A DNA stretch of 64,000 bases from Acanthaster planci (Eukaryota > Echinodermata > Asteroidea > Valvatida > Acanthasteridae). The position numbers were made by a program, and so were the translations under genes. Position 1 is the stretch's first letter. Each line of letters begins with the position of its first letter. This document shows, piece after piece, positions 48,001 through 60,000 of this stretch. The notes under the pieces are model-generated. The model worked only from the letters and a program-made list of their open reading frames with translations. It did no database searches and was not told the DNA's origin. Location: NCBI RefSeq assembly GCF_001949145.1, contig NW_019091407.1:249451-313450 (forward strand), read 5' to 3'.

Positions 48001-51000
48001 CCTGCATGAACACACAGTCAGTAGGACCACTGGGGTGTGTTTTGTGGCCAACTTAGGAATCAAAACGTCTTCTAATTGGAAGGTGCTAATCGACGCACTG
48101 TGTGAATACACATCCAGTATATTGGTGGACCTGTGCACAAACCCAAAAATGACTTCTGACTCTGGCACAAGCATGGCTTTCATCAGACAGATTGTGTCAT
48201 TCTCTTGTCTTGTCACATCAGACCGGTCAAGCACTGATCCAGAAGGGGAACTTCAAAGCCTCGGATGTCAAGGCAACCCTGACCGCTCTGAATGACCGCT
48301 GGGCCGACCTGAACGCCCGCTCCTCAGACAAGGGGGTCAAGCTGCGCCAGGCCACGCAGCAGCAGGGGCTGAACCGAGCCCTGGAGGATGCGGTGACCAG
48401 CATCGCCGAGATGGAGGTGGCCCTGTCCTCCCAAGACCTCGGGCAGGACCTGAGGAGCGTGAAGGGACTGATCAAGAAGCACCAGGTAGGGTAACTTAAC
48501 ACTGAAGAAAGAAATGGACAGGAGTGGCATTTTGAACCTGTTATCTTTAGAACACAACAGTGGTGTTATACCCACAGACCATCAGTGTCTTTGCTCAAGG
48601 GGACATACAGTGGAACGCCGCTATAACAAACGAGACGGGGTCCACGCTAAATGTTCAGTACAGCGGTCGCTCGGTATAGGGAATTTAACTGCCGAACATT
48701 TCGTTGCCATATTGAATAGCGCTTTCTCTTGTCTAACCGAAGTGCACCCTCTTGTGATACCTTGGTTTGCTGTTTTCGTAATGTTTTGCCGTTGCATTCA
48801 AGTTTAAGGTTTCTAGAAATGTATCTGTTAATTATTTTGTTTTTATTTAATACTTGAGTCAAAAAATTGATATCAAGTTTATCCTAAAAGTGTTGAAACT
48901 ACTGCTCAGGATCGATCTCTGATGCGTGCTGTGGCGAATCTGGGTTGATTTGTGTATCAGCGGCACCCTCTTTAGCCTATTGTTAGTGCAATGCCACCGT
49001 GCGCGTACGTACGGTTTTCTTCCGTACCCGATCATGTGGAGTCTCAAAACCAGCGTCTATTCAATACCGTTGACAACGAGTGCCTTTCCCTTCTAATCAA
49101 TGGGGAAATAATGGCCACTTGTCACTTTCCAACATAAAAAAACACCGACTCTTTTATCATGTTGACGTTCGGGAATTACAAACGGCTACTGAATAGTGTT
49201 TGGTAGGTTCTGTGCACAAATTATTGGGAGCAAAGGACGATGTTCAGTACAGCTGAATGTTCGGTGTAGTGGTGTTTGGTATAGCGGCGTTCCACTGTAC
49301 ATATATTCTCATATAAGAGCAATCAAGAGTAAAGAAGAAAGGAGATAAGGCAGACACTTGAATGCTGATAGCCTGTGCGGAGATGCCGTGGATTTGTGTA
49401 CATTCAAGTGGAAATTGGTTTGGGGTCATTTCATAAATTTAAGGGCCAAAAGTGTGACATTTTTGTCTCTGTGTCGCACCTGATTTGTGTAATTTAACAT
49501 GGAGATATCTTTGCAGGTAATTTGCATTACTTAATTACTTTTTGGAATAAAAAATTGTTCTAAACTTACAGAATCACGTCAGACTTGACAAGGGCGCACA
49601 ATCATTATCGGCCCCCTTATTTATGGAATGACCCTCATGCATGCACAGCATCATATAATGCTTAAGAACTAGTCTCAGTGCACCATTTTCCATACCCCTT
49701 GGCTATTGATAGTGGCCGTCTCACACTTTTTTCGAGAGGGTCCTCGGCCAATATAATTGACATAATTAACTTGAGTGAAAACAGTCTACGCCGTAAATCA
49801 GTATCTCACCATATATCACAACATGGCATTTCCTTCATGTACATTGTTACAGGGTCAAAAGTTTTTTTGCAGAATCACATCACCATTTGCCGTCAGTGCA
49901 GTACATTTACAATGTTTGGCTAAATTTTTTGGATCCGCTCAGTTGCTGGAGAGTGACATGGCAGTACAGGCCGACAAGATAGCTCACATTGTAGAGCAAG
50001 CTCATCTGCTAACGGAGGAGGGTCACTTTGATGCCGAGAGAATCGCCATAGAGACAGCCGCTGTCACTGATAGGTAAGAACCTGTGACCCTGTTCTGGAA
50101 GTGCGGGTGAAGTGCGTCTGTTTGTTTGCAGCTCTCAATGTCATTAAAGCAAGTTTCCAGTTGAATTAAAGCTGCCATGTCCGTAAACTGTAAATTTTTA
50201 AGATTCCAGAAAATATTGCTTAATTCTGACAAAACAGCCATTGCTGAACAGTATGAATTCAACAGCAAAACAGCTATTTAGTACAAAGCCATTTCTGAAA
50301 GTTGTACTTCTTTCATAGGAAAGAGGACTTTATAATGAAACAGGTGATGGTTACCATTTCCCAAAATAATCGGTCCCATTCAAGAAACAAAGAAATTTAT
50401 CTTGGTTTCTTTTTTTTTAAAGACAACCTGTATTATAGGTTCTTCAAGTTCATGTAAATTGATTTGCTGTGTCTTGTATAGTGTTCAAATGGAGGTCTGT
50501 CTTTCTGCCACCATTTCCAGGGGGCTTTTTCTACTGCTTAAGGCCTCCGAGGGGTAACACTACCACAGTGCCATTTCCAAATAAAAGCCCCCTTTCTACT
50601 TCCATTTCCAATAAACGGTGGTTGTTAACAACAAAATGCATCAACAGCTTATTGCTGATGTACATGTAGCTCTGACTTTGTGTTTCTTGAGGGTTATTGA
50701 TTACTTAATGAAAGGTTTATTTATTGGTTGAAATCTTCATTGGAAATCACACTGTCCTGAATTGTTTTGGGAAAAAAAACTTTAAGGTGAGGTATACAGT
50801 ATTTCCCACGCTGCATTTATTTGCATACCGTTTTATATTACTTTTAGGAACCACAAGTCAAAGACCAGACCAGTGATGAAGATTTCTTTATTTTCTGGAC
50901 AGGTTTGCCCAGCTTGGTCAACCCTCCGAGAGACGGCGGTCCATCCTGGCAGATTCCCACAAGCTGCAAGTCTTCCTGCACGACGTCAACAGCGAGGCAC

Positions 51001-54000
51001 AGTGGATCAAGGAGCATCTCCCTGCCGCCAGCTCCACCGACTACGGCAAGACGTTCACGGCATGCCAGAGTCACCTGCAGAAACACAAGGTTGGTGCCAA
51101 ACAGCTGTTCTCAGCCTCAGCCAGTCAAGCTGTGACAGTGGATACCCTCTTCGCCTCCCGCCCCTGCGACCTGCGTTTAAATTTCGCCCTGGCGGACATG
51201 TGGATTGGGTTTATAGTCCCTACCTGAATCCATGGGTTTCCCTGGAATTTTTAAAGTATGATTCTCCGCTCATCTCTAAAATTGACCAATTTTTTCACTA
51301 CATGTATTCTTCCCCAGGGCTCTTAGGGGCTTTACCCTGGTCATGTTAGGAAAAAATGATCAAGACATAACTGTCCATCGGAGTACTCATCGCTATCAAC
51401 TTGTCAGGAATGTCTCAGAATTGTTGGGTATTTATTGACTCAAACTATTATTTACAGAACTTTTCACGGGCACAGGTACATGTAAGTGCATTTTAAAGAG
51501 ATTAAGTAGTGTTTCTTATCACATTTTTTTTAACCTGTTCTTGATTTTCAAGCTTTTCTACCATTTCACCTGAACATTTTTACGAGTCGTCCCAGCTACA
51601 AAAGATGTACCAGAATAAAAAAGTTGGATAACTTGTACTCATTGTGCGGGCTTTTGTCTCCATAATGGCATTTTGAGGTGTATTTCAAAGGCTGTCCTTG
51701 GAATACTCGGGCAAGTCTGTTGTACACCTTTACTTCTGTGGTATCAGAGAGCTAAGGACTTCTCGTGATATTCATTTCATTGCAATCTTCCAATCTTGTC
51801 ATGAGGCAAGGTTTGTTTTGCTTCTGTTGATTGGAAAGAGATTGTTTTCAGGTTTAAGACTCGACACAGGCAGACTCAGCTCCCTAATGTAGTGTCATTG
51901 CAAATGAAAACATGTTTAAACACTTTTGAGATTTTTTGTGTGTGATAGGGATGGAAGTTGTCTCAATCAACCTCCAAATTTGCTTGATCATACATAATGT
52001 ACATAATGTACCATTTCATTCATTAGCAACGGTTTGGACAGTCTTATTTCACAGTAGCTCTTTTTTATTTTTTGCTTTCTTTCTCTCTTTCCCTGAATTT
52101 CTCTTCTCTAGAAATTGAGGGCAGAGCTGACCGGCCACCAACCTGTGATTGACAAGGTCATCCAGGCCGGGCAAGCCCTGATTGACAGCGGCCACTTTGC
52201 CGCAGCCACCACCCAAGAGAACTGTCAGGAGCTCTCTGTGGCCTGGGGGCGGCTGTTTGATGCAGCTGAGGAGAGGGAGAGGAGGCTGCACATGGCCTTT
52301 GAAGCACAGCAGGTGTGTATTGGGTGTGCACGGAGTACCAGGCAGGCTGAGCTGACACAGTGATGCCTTACATCCAAGTAAACCAGTCTTAGAGCTGTCT
52401 GTGCGCGTTGTCCAGCCATCAGGTTTTTGTTGTCGGTCTTTCTTCTTTCTCCAAGCTAGATGGTTGTGATGAAGCGGTCTATCAGAGTCTTGAGCTGATT
52501 TTAATATGGTTAGCCTGCCCTGATGCCCAGGTGGAGACAAAGTGATGGTTGTGCACATTCAGATTGCACGTACTTGTGTGCTGAATGCGCCTAGACAAAT
52601 GCGTGCCATCTGTTGGTCCAGCAAGTGTCATTGCAAGTACACAAAGTGCTGTCTTCTCATTTGTTTACAAAGTGTACTGAAACCATTTGTTCCTGGTGTG
52701 CTCCAGGAGCGTATGTTGCACCTGGACCACGATGGCAAGTGAATGCCAGTTGATTTCACTGAACTACATTGGCTATTCCACATGGGCTGCATGCCGTTTT
52801 GGAACGAATGCAATCTAGGCACTCTCCCTCTAAGTCAACATGGCTAAGTACTCAGTCACAGGATTTTCTTTGTAGGCTCACTATTTTACCAATGCTTTAT
52901 TGTTTAAAAGTGTCCAGATGTGAAGTACAGTAAAACCTCGATAAGTCGAAGCTCAGGGGAATGGACGAAAAGTTTGAGTTGCCTGACGTTCGAGTTATTG
53001 ACAGTTACATTCTTCAGTGCACATGCAATCTTACTGGCTCTACGGCAGTTGGCCTGCAAGCTGAAATGAACACGAAGTGGATTTTGGGCTATCCCTACTG
53101 TGCAAGTTTTCCTCAAACATCATCGTTAATCATGTTTTTATGTGGTACATTAATAAACAATAAACCAATGAAGTTATGTACCGGTGCCTGTGTTTTTACA
53201 TCTTGAGAATTCATTCATTTGCTTTGCTTGATCGGGCTGTTACCGCAGAACGCAGCCGTGCAGGCCAATCGGTCAGGGTTTCTGTGCTGGGTCACGTGAT
53301 ACATGTACAAAACGTAATTCCTTTTTGAGCGCTTGAGGGCGCATCATTCGTGCCTGATTTATTTTACGTTTATGGTTGAAGCCCACCCAGTGCAATGGCA
53401 GCCCGTGTGAACATGCTTGGCTCATCAAAGAAAAGCCGTGCGCGACAGCGGCTTAAGTGGTATTGACGTTTTGAGTTACTGATAGTTTATTGTACATAAA
53501 GGCCTATTCTTTTGTTGGGAATACAGAAAGACGTTGAGGTAAACGAAGTTTCGACTTAACAGGCTTCGACTTATCCAAATTTTACTGTATTTGGAATGGT
53601 AAAACACTGCATGTTACCAGAACTAACTGATTCTAGGAGCTTACTTGGTGACGTTATGGCATACCAATGTTGTTTTACAGTATTTTGCAGAGGCCGATGA
53701 AGCAGAGAGCTGGATTGGGGAGAAGATGAGCTTAGCAACAAGCATAGACTACGGCAACAGCGAGGATGCAACTCAGAAGCTCCTGGCCAGGAATAAGGTT
53801 GGGACTCACAAAGACTCTAAGACTGTGTCTTGGCCTATGGTCTGCCATTAATGACTGTACAAAATGGTGACCAATTTGATTTGGTCCAAACCCAAAGGAA
53901 TAACAATTACAGAATTTATAAAATGAAAAGTTCATGTAATATGCATTGTACAAAATGAATAAGCAACTAAGCATATGGATCTTAGGTTGATTTAACATGC

Positions 54001-57000
54001 ACGAAAATTGCTGAATACACTGAAATACAAGATATGTTTAAAATTATACATCATAAAATGAATTATGATATAATTATTGGAAATTATAAATAAATCACGT
54101 GTACAATCCAAACAAAGGGCAAAAGAAGTTGAATTAAGCAGATTACAGTGTAGATGTGCGTTATTCAACCAACACTCTAGAATATGCAACTAGTGTTATA
54201 TACTTTTTCCCAGATTTTTCCACATTTTAAAAACCTGATATTTCTCTGAAAGTTTGGGAGACACACTAGTTTACAAAGTAGGCTTTGACATTTTCTGTGG
54301 ACTTGCATGTAGATGTATTGCCCTTACATTGAGAAGATGGAAATATCTTGAACGCTTTTCTGACATTTTAAACAGTGTTGTATGCACAGGGGTTTTGGGG
54401 GAATGGATGCATAGTTATGATGAACATGGCAGAATGAAGTCAACATGTTGGTGAAAGTCATGTCAAGATAATCTACCCCCCTGCAGGCAACCTTGTCTGT
54501 TTTCTCCATGGCCCTATTGTAACTTCTTAAATACAACCAAAGGGGTTCATATCCAGCAAGCAGTGCATGCTGTGGATGTCAAACCAACATTATACCAAAT
54601 AAATGGACTTCCAAGCTGTTGTATTTCATTTTGCGGCTCTTTCCTCGCCGTCCACCTCTGCGCTTTGGGTTCAAATCCCACTTAGATCAGCATGTGGATT
54701 GGGTTTCCAGTCCCTGCCTGATGCCGTGGTTTTTCTCTGGAATATTTATCCGGGGCTTTCCCCCCCCCCTCTAAATCTAAACATTTCTTCATTGTCTTCT
54801 TAAATGGTCACTTCATTTGTGATTGGCACTGAATGCGTTGTTGGATGGACAGAAATAATAAATCAAATAAATAAATTAATAAAAAAAATCCCTAGGGTAC
54901 CAGAGCTAATATTAATACAAAGCTTCCAAACTCTGTATTCATCTTGGGGCCTTTCATTTGGGCCTACAAAGTGTGAATTTCAGTTGCTTGGCATCTTTTC
55001 CTCTGTAGGCCTTAAAGCTAGATGTAGAAAACTACCACAGTGTGCTGAAAGAGCTTGAGGATAAAGCGAAGGCGATGGTGGCCAGCAGCAACCCACATGG
55101 AGAAGAGCTGATGGCAAGACAGGTTAGTCACAACCCTGGAAAACATGAGAATCCAATTTCACAAAGCTGCTTGGTAGAAGTTTGTGCTCAATAGAGTCAT
55201 ATGTTCAGCGAAAGAAAGCAGAGCAACTGTCACACGCAGTGTGCAGACCCCAACTTTTTTGTCTACAAACTTTTTGTTGCTATCACATTCCGGCTGTGCT
55301 CAGCACATTCTGAGTAAAGCCACTCTGTGAAATTGATCCCTGTAGTTCCACTTCAGTTGAATTGTCTCTGATTGACTGGTACTTAAAATTCAACTGTTCA
55401 GTTTTCTTTGAGTGTGTGCAAACCCTGCAGAGGAAGCACCATTACTTCCACACTGAAATAGAGTTTTCTCGATGCAAAGTGTAGGTTTAATCCCAACTTT
55501 CCCTAATCTGTCCTTGTACTTTTGGGGCCTCGGGCTGGACCAAGAGAGGGCGCTATTTCCTTAGCAACTGAGCCTTCTTTGGTACTAACTGCGCATCGCT
55601 GGTTCACAAAAGACTAGGAAACGCAAGTGTTGCTGTCGCCTCGCTATCAACAAAATGAATACTCCTGACCAACACGGCTCTGTTCAACCGATGAGGGGGT
55701 GCTTCCGTGCGAGGCGGATAAGACTTGAAGGTTTGCATGGGAACAGAAGTTTGCAGTAGCACCATTTACAGAATCTCCATTGGGAGTCTGTGAGGCTCTG
55801 AAGAGAACCACGGGGGAAGTTCCTTGCGAAAGATTCTGATGATAGGATCAAAGGCCAGGCCCTCAAAAAGATGGTATGACACAAGATGGCCAAATTGGAT
55901 TCTAGTGAGATGTCATCTGCCTCTCGTGTGTGTAAGGTCACAGGTGGAAATATTCTTCACAATTTTGGACATTTCTTTTGTTGTCAGGAGAACCTCCAGA
56001 AGAGGTTGAAGAGTCTGCAGGATGCAGTGGCGGAGAGGGCCAAGGAGCTGGAAGGAGCCAAACTCCTGCACGAGTACGTCCGTGAGAGTGACGAGCTGGG
56101 GGAGTGGATAGAGGTGCAGTACCAGGCTGCGAGCTCCGAGGAATTTGGTGAAGACCTGGAACACTTAGAGGTAAAAAGGGCACGTACGTTTTTCATAAAT
56201 TGAAATTTTGGGGGACTTTACTTACGCAAACATAAACATGCATATTTGGCCAGTGCTTCTTGTTGCATTACTTACATGTCATTTTTGAAAGAGTCACTCA
56301 TATTTCTAAAGACACTGTGGGGATCTTCTCCTCATTTTTTTCCTTTGAGGGGAATTAACTTCCCAAACAATTTATTTTGTAAAGTTAATGGTACTTATTC
56401 CGTTAACCATTTACAGCACAGCCCCAACATATTAGGTGAATTATTAGTTTCAGCTAAATTTTCCAAGTGATCCATATAATGAATGTTTATTTACCTGGCT
56501 TATTAATGAAAAAAGTAAACAAACTAACCGATGATTATGAACTCTGTTGCATAATCTCTGCAAGTTCACAAATAATTTCATGTGGTTGATGCTTGCCGTG
56601 AAACAGCACAAATGCAAAATATTGTGACGACAGATTAACTATTTGTGCAGTAATTAGCAAACATTCAACACATTTCAGCTCAAGCTAATTTTGTTGCCAA
56701 AGTCTTGTGATGGCGAGTTCACTTTGCGCTTGTGGTTGCCTGCAGTCTGAACTGGCCCTCATTTCTCGGTGGCACAGCAGTGCGTTTGTGTAGGAAACCA
56801 ACCATCACCAGTTTAACACTGTACCCTTGCGGAAAACCAGTGGTTCCTGCAAAATACGTGAATTCTTGAATTGAATACGTGTAGGTGGGAAATGAAAAGA
56901 CTTACACTCGTTAAGTCAGAGATTTGTAATTGCAATGAGTATTGCCCAGCAGGGTGTACATTCGTTGACAAGACTTTCTTGGTTTTTGCAGAGGCTGAAA

Positions 57001-60000
57001 AACAAACACGATGAATTCCAACGTCGGATTGACACAGGCAACGACAAATTTAAACAGTGCGAAGATCAGGCCCAGAGGCTGATCCAAGACAAGCATCCAC
57101 TGGCTGACACCATACAAGAGAAGCAAGACAGCCTGAAGTAAGAAATTTACCTTAAAAGGAGAAACTCCAGGGATTTGCACACAAGTTAAGCACCAGTCTT
57201 TGTCAACAGTGGTCCCTCTTTTTGGCAAGCTGTGATTCAAATGCGATTCTATGTAGTACCAATTTCCATCCATCTAGCTGTCCAGACATCAGGGTGTGTG
57301 CGTTCACCTTAACACGTTAACCACTTCCTGCCGGGGACTCCGGAATCGGAGACATACGGTTTATACGCATGGCCGGCGTCTCTGAACTCTCACAAAGGAA
57401 ACAGGGCCCTGTAACAGAAGACCGTACTCTGGACAAAAGACCAGGCTGTTGGGCATTACCGACATTTTTCACTCTAAAAAGGGGCGATAATGCAGCTTTG
57501 TTTCGAAACCGTATACCAGGGTTTGGGACATTGAGAGCGAGCGGATTACCACCGGGGATAAAGCGCTCCACCACCGCAGTGATGAGCCACACAGCACCGC
57601 TACACGCTAATCTGGCCCCTATTGAAAAGAGGTCAGCAGTGCACTGGGCCAGGTTCATGAACAAAAGAAAGTTACATAACACCGCACAATCTGGGCTCTG
57701 TTTACAAGGCTGCAGGCCTAGTTGAAATACTCGGACGTCAATGAAGGTCACCTGTCAACTTAGAGTAGTGCCTAAAGATTACTTCGTGCAGCTATAAACG
57801 ACCGTTAAATGAAATGATAAATTTTTGAAGGATTTTGAAAACGGAAAAAATGATGGTCCTGCCGGCCCAGCATCATCAACATTGAAAAATGCCTCGGCAT
57901 GAAGTGGTTAAAAGTTGTTTTGCCAGTGGGTTATAAAAGGAAACATGTGTCTTTGGTTTCTACATATATATGTTCTAAAACCTAATGCGGGTTCATTGGT
58001 GTGAAGTGTCTGTTGTACTTTTGGGGGGTTAACGAGGACTTTGAACTCCAAGAAATATTAGTTTTGTATTGCAACTGTTATGTTTTAGTTCTCATCACCA
58101 ACACAATGCCTGTTTGGGGGATTTGTCGGGATGGGGTTTGGAAAGTTGAGGTGAGGTAGGGTGGGATGGAATGGACATTTGGTGGGGTTCGGTTAGGTTG
58201 TGGTGGGATGGGGTTGGCATTATGTGTAGGTGGGATAGGTTGGGATTTGTCGGGTAGTAGTGTGGGGTTGGCCAGGGTGGGGAATAAACTAAAAATGGGT
58301 TTGGCTTGATAGGGTGTGGTGGGTTGGTAGTTATTGGGATGGCATGGTTACTAGGTGGGCTAGGTTTGGGGTTTCCTTAGTAGTAAGGTAGGAATTTGGT
58401 GGGATGAGTAGATATGGACTAGGTGGGTAGAGTTGGGATTTCAGGGGTAGATGGTGGTGGTGAAGATTTGATGGGATGGGTTGGATATTGATTTGATGGG
58501 AGGGAGGCAGAATAAGTGAGCTCGGAAGTGAGTATGGTGAGTGATGGAATAAGCTTTTTGAGTCTACTGGCTGGTTCAAATTGGAAGATGGCCCTAAATC
58601 AACGTTGACTGTTCGCACCAGTATGCTGCATACAGTATTTCAATAATTTCAGGTTTTGCCCTCCACAGCGGTCAAACCAAACATTCCAAATGGTTCACTT
58701 GTTTTGCAGGCAAGCCCTGGAGATGCTACGTGGTCAGGTCCAGGAGCGCACTCAGAAACTGGAGGCGGCTGGACAGATCCACAAATTCAACCGCGACTTT
58801 GAGGACTCCATGTCCAGGATACAGGTGGGAGGGACAGGAGAGGGAGGTGGCCTCACTTAACCCCTTGACGCCGGGACTTTTTTCTGAAAGCCGACTCCGA
58901 GAATTCCAGCCTCACTTGGCCACAAAGGCCACCTGCCAAACTGCAAATTCTCAGTTTGTGGCCCTGCATGCTCTGCACGCTTCGATTTACCCAGTGAAAA
59001 GGCTCATTGTTCAGTGGCATGCGGCTCTATTCACGCTTCCAATATTCTTTTCAAAGTTGGGACTATTGTGAAGCTGCTGATTATGACGCAAATTCGACCT
59101 TTTCATTTTTTGGCAACACATATATACAAGAGCCAGGGTATGCTTTCTTTCACCGTGTTTGCTCGAGCATCGGCCGAGAATAATTGCTGAAAAGCAGGCT
59201 GAGGGATCTCATTTTTTACGGCGGCTCTTACCGCTTCCCAGCGCGAAGGGGTTAAGGCTGCATCTAAGTCTTGTGCCTAGAGCTAGGGTGGGAGATGCAG
59301 CCAGCCATAGCTTTGAGTACCCAGTTCCATCGTTGTGCTCAAGTCCATTGCTTCTGAGTGCGAGTCGTAATGTTTGAGTGGAGTCAAGCATAGCATACCT
59401 ATTCTTGACACGGTGTTCTCCAAATATATCTCCTAATGCTTTACATGGATAGAGATTGCAGAAGCAGAAAAGTTAACTGAGAAGAAATAAATTGTGAATA
59501 GAACATCAGTCAGATGTGTTGCTGTTAGAGTTTTTTTTTTAGAAAAAAATTTTTTTTAGAAAGGTTGGAAACAATAGTGAGGTATTGTTGAAGCTTTCCA
59601 TTTAAATATTTGCTTACTTTTGTTTTGAAATTGTGCCAAGGATAACAAAACAGGACGTTTTGAGGACACAAGTGCTTGACTTGTGACAAATTCTTGAAGT
59701 CTTTTAGCCTAAATGCTGCAAGTTGTCCACTCTTCTTCGCATTACCAGTAGCCTGTAGGTTCTCTTTGTGCCTGGTTCCATTTGTAGGAAAAGTACCACT
59801 CCATGCCGGAGGATCTGGGCAAAGATATCATCTCAGTCCAGTCCCTGATACGCAAGCACGAGACATTTGAGAATGACCTGCTGGCCATGGAAGGCCATCT
59901 GCAAAACCTGGTCAACGATGCTGCCAAACTCCAGGAGGAGTACCCAGGAGGTAAGGTCCCAGTTACGGCATGAAACCCAAGTAAGGATTAATGACCAAAG

